This document shows positions 1 through 6,875 of a stretch of 10,768 nt of DNA, in pieces. The translations under genes were made by a program, and so were the position numbers. Within the stretch, counting starts at the first letter, position 1. The number at the start of each line of letters is the position of its first letter. Origin of the DNA: CAIOZW01 sp049318845 (GTDB lineage Bacteria > Acidobacteriota > Blastocatellia > RBC074); NCBI GenBank assembly GCA_049318845.1, contig JBMOFH010000125.1:1-10768 (forward strand). The letters run 5' to 3'. A model generated the notes under the pieces. That model worked only from the letters and a program-made list of their open reading frames with translations. It had not been told where the DNA came from and did no database searches.

Positions 1-2
1 AG

Positions 3-503
3 ATGCGGCGCGAACTGCCGGTGGTCGTCGACTCTTCCGGCTCCACCGGCCACCTTACACGGCACGAACTGATTGCGCGGCTCGATCGGTTCTTTGCCGC
101 TGCCGGAGTCTTCGAGATCTGCGGTGCCTGCCACCGCCAGGGCACTGGCTGCTGTCCACCAACCTGTCGCGTCATGGGCAGAAATGGGTGCGATCCTGAT
201 AATCGATACGGCAAGACCCTCTTTTGCGCGGCCTTCATCTGCAGCGCCCTGCTCAATGCCATCGCGGAGATCGACCCGGAGACCGGCCGCACGCTGCGCT
301 GGATCAAGGGCCAGATCGGACCGACGGAGTACCATATTTACGAGATGATCACACGCGTTCCAGCCGCTGCACGGGAACCGGAACGGCCAATCCGCCTGCC
401 CGCTACCTATCCGATTCCACCACTCGACGGTCGTGGAGAACTGATCCGGGAGTCTTTGATCTCGATGTCCGATGAGATACTCGAGATCAGGCGTAACTGG
501 TAA
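3..503 (+). CDS. Cysteine-rich protein of unknown function, probably 5'-partial
   Basis: I do not recognise this family. The frame is open from the first bases of the window to a TAA at 501-503, and the ATG at 3 may be internal, because no upstream sequence is visible to show a ribosome binding site. The striking feature is a cluster of eight cysteines at residues 40, 43, 50, 51, 55, 63, 75 and 80 (pattern CxxC, CC, C, C, C, C). It is followed by a hydrophobic helix-like stretch around residues 73-88 and a Pro/Arg-rich C-terminal third. Such spacing suggests a metal or Fe-S site, loosely like YkgJ-type cysteine-cluster proteins, but this is inference only. There is no signal peptide in the visible part. 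Codon use is GC-rich at third positions like the neighbours, which supports a real gene. The next gene is 270 bases downstream and has its own promoter, so the two are probably separate units. Confidence 0.65.
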   Translation: MRRELPVVVDSSGSTGHLTRHELIARLDRFFAAAGVFEICGACHRQGTGCCPPTCRVMGRNGCDPDNRYGKTLFCAAFICSALLNAIAEIDPETGRTLRWIKGQIGPTEYHIYEMITRVPAAAREPERPIRLPATYPIPPLDGRGELIRESLISMSDEILEIRRNW

Positions 504-573
504 TTTATGGCAGGGACAATTGATTGAGGAGTCTCGGCCACACCCCGACGGTCCAAAATTTCCGGATCTCTTC

Positions 574-615
574 GACGGATAGCTGTCCAAAAATAGTTTT
601 TGACAGCTATCCGTC
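574..615. promoter_or_regulatory. 42-nt palindrome overlapping the speA promoter -35 box (candidate operator)
   Basis: The arms GACGGATAGCTGTC (574-587) and GACAGCTATCCGTC (602-615) are perfect reverse complements. Between them lie one unpaired C (588), AAAAA (589-593), the loop TAG and TTTTT (597-601), giving a second 5-bp paired block. No T-run follows on either strand, so it is not a standard intrinsic terminator. The right arm contains the TTGACA -35 hexamer at 600-605. Each arm begins with GAC and ends with GTC, so each is itself quasi-symmetric. A repressor site is the simplest reading; an RNA or cruciform role is possible. Confidence 0.6.
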
Positions 616-628
616 AATCTGTTAGATT
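600..628 (+). promoter_or_regulatory. Sigma70-type promoter for speA
   Basis: The -35 hexamer TTGACA (600-605) matches the consensus exactly. It is separated by 17 bases from the -10 hexamer TAGATT (623-628), which matches four of six positions. Transcription would begin near 635, leaving a leader of about 139 nt to the preferred speA start. The -10 lies in a small inverted repeat, AATCT (616-620) with AGATT (624-628), and the -35 lies in the larger palindrome at 574-615. This suggests that access to the promoter is controlled. Confidence 0.6.
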
Positions 629-773
629 CCCCTTCTAGTCCGACACCCTTAAAACTCACGCAATCAAGGCTAGGCAACCAGTGTCGCGTCCCAATGCAGT
701 TGGTTTCTTGTGTGTCCGAGCCTGGCGACATAAAAGTCGATCCCATCAATCGGAGGTCAACGAACAGCTAGAG

Positions 774-2681
774 ATGAAATCAGCTATCGCCGAGGTTGCG
801 CAAACCTACGGTATCGAGAATTGGGGTGCCGGCTATTTTTCTATCAATTCTAAAGGCCATTTGATCGCTCGCCCTGCGGAAGGGGACCCACGTTTCGTTG
901 ACATCAAAAAAGTTGTCGACGATCTGTTGTCCCGACGCATGAAGCTCCCACTTATCCTTCGCTTTCCACAAATCTTCGCCAATCAGGTGCGAAAAATGAA
1001 CCAGTCGTTCCGACTGGCAATGAAAGAGTTCGATTATAGCGGAAACCACCTCGCAGTCTTTCCGATGAAAGTGAACCAGCGCCGCCAGGTGATCGAGGCC
1101 TATCTCGAAGAGGCGACAAAGTACAATTACGGTCTGGAAGCCGGCAGCAAGCCGGAGCTTTACGCCGCGATCGCGCTTGAACAGTCGCCCGATTCACTGC
1201 TTGTCTGCAACGGCTTCAAGGATGATCAGTTCATCGACCTCGCCTACCTTGGAAAACAGGCTGGTAAGAATGTCGTCATCGTCATCGAAAAACTGAATGA
1301 GCTCGGAAAGGTGATCGAGAAGACGCGATCAACCGGGATCCGTCCAATGCTTGGCGTCCGAGTCAGGCTCTATTCTCGCGGGTCGGGCCGCTGGGAGAAA
1401 TCCGGCGGAGAGCAGTCGAAGTTCGGACTAACGACCACTGAACTGCTCCAGGCGATCCGGATGCTCCGCGAAGCCGGGATGATCGACATGCTTCGCGTCC
1501 TCCATTTCCACATCGGCTCACAGATCACGCAGATCAAGCGTGTCAAGGCCGGTGTCAAGGAGGCCGCTCGCGTCTACGCCAAAATCTGCAAGATGGGGAT
1601 CGAGGTTGATCATCTCAATGTCGGTGGCGGGGCGGGCGTCGACTACGACGGCAGCAAGACCAGTTTCGAGTCATCGGCCAACTACACCCTCCAGGAGTTC
1701 GCCAACGACGTCATCTACACGATCAAGAGCGTCTGCCAGGAGGAGAACGTTCGCGAGCCGAACGTCATTACAGAGTCCGGACGGGTGCTCGTCGCCTACC
1801 ATGCGGTCCTCATCACCAATATCGTCGATGAGATCGAGACGGTTCATGGCATCCATAATATGCCCGATACCGAGAGCAAGACGCCGGTGATCCTGGAGAT
1901 GTACGATCTCTACAAGAGCATGAACGTGAAGAACTTCCTCGAGTATTACCACGATGCACTCGAACACAAGGAAGAGCTCTTCACACTGTTCGATCTCGGC
2001 TTCATCAGCCTCGAGGAGCGCGCCAAGGGTGAGGTTCTATTCTGGGAGATCTGTGATAAGGCGAATAACTACGCCAAGCTCTCCCAGCTCAAGTCGGAAG
2101 AGTTCGACGATCTGCGCAAGCTCCTCTCGGCCAAGTATCTCTGTAATTTTTCGGTCTTCCGTTCTGTGCCGGATCACTGGGCGATCGACCAGCTCTTTCC
2201 GATCATTCCGATTCACAAGCTGAATGAGATCCCGACAGATACAGCGACGCTGGTCGACATCACCTGCGATTCCGACGGTGTAGTCGATCGCTTCGTCGAT
2301 CTTCACGATGTCAAGGAGGTTCTCGAGGTTCACGACCTCAAGGACAAGCAACCCTACTATCTGGCAATGATGCTGGTTGGCGCATATCAGGAAGTGATGG
2401 GTAACTTTCACAACCTGTTTGGAACCACCAACGAGGCGCACGTGATAATTGCCGACGCCGGCGACTATCACATCAGCCGGGTGATTTCCGGATCGAGCAT
2501 CGGCGACATGCTTACGTTTGCGGAGTATTCCAAGGATTTCGTGCAGGATGGTTTTCGTGGAATGCTCAATCGCCAGGTCAGGCACGGTCGATTGAACGAA
2601 GAGGAAGCGGTGAAGATCTCCGCTGAATACGACAGCTTCTACAATACCTATACATATCTTGATTCGAACGATGTTCGATAA
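774..2681 (+). CDS. speA: Biosynthetic arginine decarboxylase (PLP-dependent)
   Basis: This enzyme decarboxylates arginine to agmatine, the first step of the arginine route to polyamines, in the cytoplasm. The protein is about 635 aa from the ATG at 774, close to E. coli SpeA, and matches it along its length. The N-terminal barrel carries the PLP lysine in FPMKVNQ (K99). Further motifs are LEAGSKPEL, the HFHIGSQ loop, the glycine-rich GGGAGVDYDG phosphate-binding segment and VITESGR. The C-terminal beta domain has ITCDSDG with the expected active-site cysteine (C498), followed by FFMVGAYQE-like and HNLFG motifs. A GTG at 681 would add 31 residues that do not resemble the family. I prefer 774, although the only good Shine-Dalgarno sequence (GGAGG, 752-756) is 17 bases away, which is long. 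Transcription likely starts at the promoter at 600-628. The DHS-like gene follows 72 bases after the stop and is probably co-transcribed. Confidence 0.96.
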   Translation: MKSAIAEVAQTYGIENWGAGYFSINSKGHLIARPAEGDPRFVDIKKVVDDLLSRRMKLPLILRFPQIFANQVRKMNQSFRLAMKEFDYSGNHLAVFPMKVNQRRQVIEAYLEEATKYNYGLEAGSKPELYAAIALEQSPDSLLVCNGFKDDQFIDLAYLGKQAGKNVVIVIEKLNELGKVIEKTRSTGIRPMLGVRVRLYSRGSGRWEKSGGEQSKFGLTTTELLQAIRMLREAGMIDMLRVLHFHIGSQITQIKRVKAGVKEAARVYAKICKMGIEVDHLNVGGGAGVDYDGSKTSFESSANYTLQEFANDVIYTIKSVCQEENVREPNVITESGRVLVAYHAVLITNIVDEIETVHGIHNMPDTESKTPVILEMYDLYKSMNVKNFLEYYHDALEHKEELFTLFDLGFISLEERAKGEVLFWEICDKANNYAKLSQLKSEEFDDLRKLLSAKYLCNFSVFRSVPDHWAIDQLFPIIPIHKLNEIPTDTATLVDITCDSDGVVDRFVDLHDVKEVLEVHDLKDKQPYYLAMMLVGAYQEVMGNFHNLFGTTNEAHVIIADAGDYHISRVISGSSIGDMLTFAEYSKDFVQDGFRGMLNRQVRHGRLNEEEAVKISAEYDSFYNTYTYLDSNDVR

Positions 2682-2695
2682 TTAAAAACTGAAGA

Positions 2696-2717
2696 CCCGC
2701 CAGTGATGAACGGCGGG
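2696..2717 (+). other. Small GC-rich hairpin between speA and the DHS-like gene
   Basis: CCCGCC (2696-2701) and GGCGGG (2712-2717) pair around a 10-nt loop. No clear T-run follows (the next bases are TTGAG), so this is at most a weak terminator or attenuator, or an mRNA processing or stability element. It covers the GTG at 2703 and ATG at 2706, which argues that the downstream gene starts at 2754 instead. Confidence 0.4.
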
Positions 2718-2753
2718 TTGAGACAACAATCTCCAGTGAATGGAGCCTCGCAT

Positions 2754-3803
2754 ATGATCAGAAGAATAAAAGGCGCTAAATATCTCACTAAAACAACTCA
2801 ACCGTTGCAGATCGACCGTGATCGCAGTGTTCCCGGACTGCTCGAGAAGATGGAGCATATCTCGTTTCAGGGCCGAAATCTGGCTCAGGCACACCAGATC
2901 TGGCTTCAGATGCTGCAGGAGAACGCTGTCGTCATGATGGGTTTGAGCGGAGCGCTGGTCCCAGCGGGAATGCGCCGGCTGGTCGCCTATCTGATCAAAA
3001 ACCGCTGCATCGATGTTCTGGTCGCGACGGGAGCCAACATCTTCCACGACCTGCACGAGACGCTTGGTCGGCACCACTACATTGGCGATCCACGTGCAAA
3101 CGATGGGGATCTGCTGGAGGAGAAGGTCGACCGGATCTATGACACCTTCGCTTCAGAAGAGGAGTTCCGCGAAGCGAACGAGTGGATCGGCGGGTTTGCG
3201 GCACAGCTCGACAACACGCATCCATACTCGACACGAGAGTTTCTGCACCTGCTGGGACGTGAATTGAGCGAGATTGCGACCGAGGATGGAATTCTCACCT
3301 CGGCCTTCAAGTCACGGGTACCGATCTTCTGCCCGGCGATCACGGATAGTGCATTTGGGGTGGCGATCGGAGTGAGCCGGATCGAGAAGAAGAACCAGTT
3401 CCAGTTCGATGTCATCCAGGACGTAGTGGATATGGCGCAGATCGTCGCCAAGTCGCGCTCGACTGGGGTCATCTATTTTGGTGGAGGGACGACAAAGACC
3501 TTCATCCAGCAGAGTGAGACGGCGGCAGCGCTGCTCCACAACACGATGCGTGGACATAAATACGCCGTCCAGGTCGTCACCGAGACACCCGAATACGGTG
3601 GGTATTCCGGGGCGGAATTCGACCAGGCACAAGCATTTGGGCGGCTGGCAAAGAATGCACGCTCGGTCACGGTGCGGTGTGATGCGACGATCGCCATGCC
3701 AATGCTGGTCACGTCACTTTCGCAGACGGCGTCAAAGGCGATGCGCGCACGTAAGCGTGTCCAGTTCACCTTTGGGCGCGAACTTGGCATCACCATGCCC
3801 TAG
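2754..3803 (+). CDS. Deoxyhypusine synthase-family protein (probable polyamine-modifying enzyme)
   Basis: The protein is about 349 aa from ATG 2754, which has GGAG at 2742-2745 at good spacing; an in-frame GTG at 2703 would add 17 residues. It aligns with the DHS family from end to end: an N-terminal helix region, GLSGALVPAGMRRL, IDVLVATGANIFHDLHE, VPIFCPAITDS and the NAD-binding STGVIYFGGGTTK. The C-terminal segment SGAEFDQAQAFGR runs into VTVRCDATIAMPMLV. True DHS uses NAD and spermidine to modify eIF5A, which bacteria lack. Bacterial homologues are reported to act on free polyamines, for example in homospermidine synthesis. Aligned by eye to human DHS, the catalytic Lys329 (WGK) is Arg here (AFGR, codon 3642-3644), Trp327 is Phe and His288 is Thr. 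The chemistry may therefore differ. Being just downstream of speA, it likely works on agmatine-derived polyamines; the product cannot be told from sequence. Confidence 0.9.
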   Translation: MIRRIKGAKYLTKTTQPLQIDRDRSVPGLLEKMEHISFQGRNLAQAHQIWLQMLQENAVVMMGLSGALVPAGMRRLVAYLIKNRCIDVLVATGANIFHDLHETLGRHHYIGDPRANDGDLLEEKVDRIYDTFASEEEFREANEWIGGFAAQLDNTHPYSTREFLHLLGRELSEIATEDGILTSAFKSRVPIFCPAITDSAFGVAIGVSRIEKKNQFQFDVIQDVVDMAQIVAKSRSTGVIYFGGGTTKTFIQQSETAAALLHNTMRGHKYAVQVVTETPEYGGYSGAEFDQAQAFGRLAKNARSVTVRCDATIAMPMLVTSLSQTASKAMRARKRVQFTFGRELGITMP

Positions 3804-3890
3804 TCCACAGTAGCCCACACAGTAGTCTGGGCTGATTCGTGGTCTCGCGGTTGCATCGGGAATCGTGGAAATTGGACTTGAAAATAATAA

Positions 3891-3925
3891 AGGGGAGTGC
3901 AGGACCTGAAGTCCGGCACTCCCCT
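3891..3925. terminator. Bidirectional intrinsic terminator between convergent genes
   Basis: The arms AGGGGAGTGC (3891-3900) and GCACTCCCCT (3916-3925) are perfect complements. Inside them GGAC (3902-3905) pairs with GTCC (3911-3914) around a CTGAA loop, giving one long stem with small bulges. Rightward it is followed by TCTCTTTCC, a modest pyrimidine tract. Leftward it runs into a T-rich stretch, the complement of AAAATAATAA (3881-3890). It sits between the stop of the DHS-like gene and the stop of the convergent LysM gene, so it probably serves both. A weaker 6-bp stem (AGCCCA 3812-3817 with TGGGCT 3828-3833) lies just after the DHS-like stop. Confidence 0.85.
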
Positions 3926-3962
3926 TCTCTTTCCGGTAGAAGAGGATAAGGTATAGACCGGT

Positions 3963-4337
3963 TTATGGAAGTTTCAGATCCTGGCCGACCCTGATCTTAT
4001 CGGGATCGCTCAACTGATCGCGATTGGCGTCGAAGATCTGGTGATAGTGATTGGCATCGCCATAAAATCTTTTGGCAATTTTGGAGAGGGTGTCACCGGA
4101 AACTACCTTGTAGCTAAGACCGGACTGCACATTTATGTCTGCCACGATGTCCGAAAGGCTGGAATCGATCTTCTTGATCTCGTCCCAGAGCTCGTTCTTG
4201 GCATAGTCGGAGGGGACGACGCCACGGATGAGAAGCTTGTCGCCTTCCTGGTTAAGGTTCTGAACCGACAATCCGACTTCGTGCCCTTTGTTGATGACCG
4301 CGTTATACTTCGCTTTGAGTTCGTCAAGACTGGCCAT
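3963..4337 (-). CDS. BON-like + LysM domain protein, Kbp/YgaU-like
   Basis: This is a 124-aa protein with no signal peptide or membrane segment. Residues about 1-72 look like a BON-type fold (VQNLNQEGDKLLIRGVVPS, then KNELWDEIKKI and IVADINV). Residues 75-124 form one LysM domain (YKVVSGDTLSKIAKRFYGDA, then IFDANRDQLSDPDKIRVGQDLKLP). The same order and similar size are found in E. coli Kbp (YgaU), a cytoplasmic potassium-binding protein of about 149 aa; this one lacks part of the Kbp N-terminal extension. A K+-sensing or stress role is therefore plausible, but LysM-BON proteins are diverse and binding is not shown by sequence. The ATG at 4337 has an AGGGAG-type ribosome binding site (complement of about 4346-4351) at good spacing. 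The gene stands alone, converges with the DHS-like gene and shares its terminator. Confidence 0.85.
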   Translation of the reverse strand: MASLDELKAKYNAVINKGHEVGLSVQNLNQEGDKLLIRGVVPSDYAKNELWDEIKKIDSSLSDIVADINVQSGLSYKVVSGDTLSKIAKRFYGDANHYHQIFDANRDQLSDPDKIRVGQDLKLP

Positions 4338-4695
4338 TCTATTTTGCTCCCTGAACTTTGAGGATTGGTGTAAACGGATTGAACCGCAGTTACGCTTTGG
4401 CGTTAAATCTTACGTGCTGAGTTTAACGACAAAAGAGTAAAAATAGCAAGAATCTGATTCGCTGATGTCATAATCTCGCCCGGGTCTATGCTGGGTTCAG
4501 GGCTTTTGCAAAGTCCACTTTTTCCAGGGCGATCGCATTTTGCGAGTCGGAAATCCTGTCATTTCGGGCTCGGTGCAGCCTTTCGCGTCGACCATTGTCG
4601 CATTCGTGTGGGCGATTCGACCGAAAATATTTCGACGTTGCATGGCGATTGTGATGCTGATCGTGGGGATGTGGAGCGGGTTGGCTGCAGTCAAT
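4338..4695. other. Intergenic region upstream of the LysM gene
   Basis: No convincing gene is seen in these 358 bases; the open frames here are shadows with low-quality composition. The left part must carry the leftward promoter of the LysM gene, although I could not pick out clean -35 and -10 boxes. It contains an inverted repeat, CGTTAAA (4401-4407) with TTTAACG (4422-4428) around a 14-nt spacer, which is a possible regulatory site about 65-90 bases upstream of the LysM start. No clear intrinsic terminator for the small membrane-protein gene ending at 4696 is visible. Confidence 0.5.
4401..4428. promoter_or_regulatory. Inverted repeat upstream of the LysM gene
   Basis: CGTTAAA (4401-4407) and TTTAACG (4422-4428) are perfect reverse complements with a 14-nt spacer, in the promoter region of the leftward LysM gene. 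The spacing gives half-sites about two helical turns apart, as for a dimeric regulator. No regulator can be named. Confidence 0.3.
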
Positions 4696-5067
4696 CTACA
4701 ATCCGGTGTCGACGATATTGATCGCGAGCGGCCATTTGAAGTCATAAAAAGGGAGCGAGATGGTTCGCGTGTAGGAGATGTGTGCGGAGAGGATGCGGCC
4801 CTCACGAACCAGTTCGATATGTGTATCCTCGGGAAGACCTGACAGGCGAGCATTCTCGACGAGTTGGGCCCGAATATCGGCGATCTCCAGTCGCTGCAGT
4901 GTGCCACGACGGACGATTGCCGCGGTCGTCTCACGCATCTGCCGGTGGCCAAGCCAGGATGGCAAAAAGAGAACCAGCAGGTAGCCAAACACCGCAGTGA
5001 TTGCAAGAACGAAGAGGAAGGAGAAACGGCTGGTCCAGTCACGCTTTCTGATCTGAATTGCGGTCAT
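4696..5067 (-). CDS. Small single-pass membrane protein, DUF4845-like in shape
   Basis: This is a 123-aa protein. Residues 1-14 are positively charged (RKRD), residues about 15-38 are one transmembrane segment (FSFLFVLAITAVFGYLLVLF), and the remaining 85 residues should lie outside the membrane. They form a mixed helix/strand domain ending in SAHISYTRTISLPFYDFKWP and INIVDTGL. This layout (N-terminal anchor, helix, then paired strands with an aromatic-rich end) resembles DUF4845-type pilus-like small proteins, but the match is by impression only and no function is known. The ATG at 5067 has only a weak GGA-type ribosome binding site. The gene begins 60 bases after the aroB stop on the same strand, so it is probably co-transcribed with aroB, perhaps with translation dependent on read-through. 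Confidence 0.65.
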   Translation of the reverse strand: MTAIQIRKRDWTSRFSFLFVLAITAVFGYLLVLFLPSWLGHRQMRETTAAIVRRGTLQRLEIADIRAQLVENARLSGLPEDTHIELVREGRILSAHISYTRTISLPFYDFKWPLAINIVDTGL

Positions 5068-5091
5068 AAAGATTCCAGAAGTTTCCAGTCG

Positions 5092-5114
5092 GCCAGTATG
5101 CCAGTATGCCAGTA
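5092..5114. repeat. 8-bp tandem repeat (GCCAGTAT, about 2.9 copies)
   Basis: GCCAGTAT occurs at 5092-5099 and 5100-5107, and a third copy reads GCCAGTA before diverging at 5115. It lies in the 60-base gap between aroB and the small membrane-protein gene. It probably arose by slippage; copy number would change the spacing between the two genes. Confidence 0.7.
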
Positions 5115-5127
5115 AGTAAGATTCTCG

Positions 5128-6270
5128 TCAGGCGCCATCGATTAGCCTGCGCACTGCCGCGCGGACGGTGGCGGGAGGAACATCGTCACGAACGACGACC
5201 TCTCCAAGCGAGGTTGGAAGAATGAATGGCAGTCGACCGTGAACAACTTTCTTGTCGTGGCGCATCGCCGCGATGACATCACCGACATCGAGGTCACCGA
5301 TTGATGGGCGACGGCTGATCGCATCCGTCAGCCGGCAGATGATTTCAGCCTCGGATTTTGGCAGAATCGATATCGCCGCTGCGATCATGGCCGCACACTT
5401 CATTCCATAACCGACCGCCTCGCCGTGCTTGAGACGACGGTAAGCGGTAACGGCTTCAAGCGCGTGGCCAACCGTATGACCATAATTGAGAATCCTTCGC
5501 AGTCCGCCCTCGCGTTCATCAGCGGCCACGACATCGGACTTGATCTGGCAGCACCGGGCAATAAGTGGTGTCAGAAACTCCGGATCCAGTGCCTGAATAC
5601 GTGAAAGGTTCTCCTCGATAAACACAGCAAGTGAGCGGTCACGGATGATGCCGTACTTGAGCGCCTCGTACATTCCCGCACCAAATTCACGCGGTGGCAG
5701 TGACCGCAGAACGAGCGGATCGATGACGACTGCCCCCGGCTGATGGAATGCCCCGATCAGATTCTTGCCGAGGGGGCTGTTGACGGCAGTCTTCCCGCCA
5801 ACCGAACTGTCGATCTGCGCAAGAAGTGTGGTGGGGATTTGAAGAAAAGAGATTCCACGCTGGTAGGTCGCGGCGACGAAGCCGGCAAGATCACCGACAA
5901 CTCCCCCACCGAGGGCAATCAGCCCCTCCCGGCGCTCGAATCGATTCTCGATCAGAAAATTCCAGGTCCGTTCAGCAGTTCGGATCGACTTCGCGCGCTC
6001 ACCATCACCAATCAGGTGAAGCAGTGGTTTGAAACCTGCCTGCCGGAGTGACTTGAGAACCTCGCCGCCATAAAGATTGCTGACAACCGGATTGGAGATA
6101 ATGGCGACGCGCTCTGCCTTCTCACCAAAAGTTCGCCGCGCGACCTCCCCGACTCTCGCCAACGCCCCACCGGAGATTTCAATATCATAGCTGCGATCAC
6201 CAAGTGGAACCGTCACCAACTCGGAGATCACTGCTTCATCTTTTACCTCTTTTACGGCAGTTTTTTTCAT
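5128..6270 (-). CDS. aroB: 3-dehydroquinate synthase
   Basis: This enzyme converts DAHP to 3-dehydroquinate, the second step of the shikimate pathway to aromatic amino acids. It is cytoplasmic and needs NAD+ and a divalent metal. From ATG 6270 the protein is 380 aa, slightly longer than the usual 360-370. Visible motifs are the NAD-binding GGGVVGDLAGFVAATYQRG, the IPTTLLAQIDSSVGGKTAVN core, FGAGMYEALKYG, ILNYGHTVGHALE and HGEAVGYGM. The metal ligands appear as E202, H265 and H282; their spacing (63 and 17) is identical to B. subtilis AroB (E184, H247, H264). The frame stays open upstream to an ATG at 6402, but those 44 extra residues are low in family character, so I use 6270, where GGGA lies very close to the start. 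The small membrane-protein gene follows in the same direction. Confidence 0.95.
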   Translation of the reverse strand: MKKTAVKEVKDEAVISELVTVPLGDRSYDIEISGGALARVGEVARRTFGEKAERVAIISNPVVSNLYGGEVLKSLRQAGFKPLLHLIGDGERAKSIRTAERTWNFLIENRFERREGLIALGGGVVGDLAGFVAATYQRGISFLQIPTTLLAQIDSSVGGKTAVNSPLGKNLIGAFHQPGAVVIDPLVLRSLPPREFGAGMYEALKYGIIRDRSLAVFIEENLSRIQALDPEFLTPLIARCCQIKSDVVAADEREGGLRRILNYGHTVGHALEAVTAYRRLKHGEAVGYGMKCAAMIAAAISILPKSEAEIICRLTDAISRRPSIGDLDVGDVIAAMRHDKKVVHGRLPFILPTSLGEVVVRDDVPPATVRAAVRRLIDGA

Positions 6271-6836
6271 GTCCCGGTTTCTGAGCTCAAGTTCGGCTGA
6301 GCCTGACTGATTGGAGCTGTTGGCCCCAATTTGGGAAGTCTGGTCGGCGCATACACGTGTTGTACGGTGCATCCCCCACCGCAGTCCATTGCTGGGCCAC
6401 ATTTATGCGCCGACCACACTACCCAAAATCATAGAGCCTGCTTCTCGATACAAATAATGCAATTGTTACGAATCTGGCAGGTTCCGGATCTCACCCAGTT
6501 TTCATACCGGAGCAAACCCGCTCCAGACACTACTCAACGCAAAAAGCATACCACGGTCGCCAGGCATCCCTGACACTAACCAGACAGTGCAAGCGACGGT
6601 ATGATCCAGAATATGCCAATAAAATTATTATCGCGGACACATCAAGTTTATCTCTGTATAAGCTCTGCACAAGTCCCCCGACACACCAATAAACATCGGG
6701 ATACGGCGACAACTACCGCGGCAGTGTCACCTCCTCACTGCCTTGTTGCCAGCGAAGACGACCTTGACGCACCCCTGTAAGCTCCAGCCAGACGAGAGCC
6801 GGACAGACTGCGTATGTGGACTATAAGGTATATCGT

Positions 6837-6853
6837 TTGTCCTGTCAGGACAA
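6837..6853. promoter_or_regulatory. 17-nt perfect odd palindrome (possible operator)
   Basis: TTGTCCTGTCAGGACAA is an 8-bp perfect inverted repeat about a single central T. With such a short centre it is more like a protein-binding site than an RNA hairpin. It lies 29 bases left of the terminator-like hairpin at 6882-6920. No gene start is adjacent, so its target is unclear. Confidence 0.35.
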
Positions 6854-6875
6854 GGAGAGGCTATCCAACAGCGGG

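Noticed and set aside
681..773. Extension of speA to the GTG at 681
   Set aside because: The extra 31 residues have no family likeness and the ribosome binding site is weak (AAGG, 11 bases away). Not excluded, because the ATG at 774 also has an imperfect ribosome binding site.
2037..2585. 182-residue ORF antisense to speA
   Set aside because: It lies fully inside a well-conserved gene and has no family features; a shadow frame.
4497..5042. 181-residue minus-strand ORF overlapping the small membrane-protein gene
   Set aside because: It is Ser/Arg/Cys-rich with frame-shadow composition. The overlapping frame has a proper membrane segment and better position after aroB.
5092..5114. Possible CRISPR-like array
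   Set aside because: Units of 8 bp in direct tandem without spacers. No CRISPR array is present anywhere in the window.
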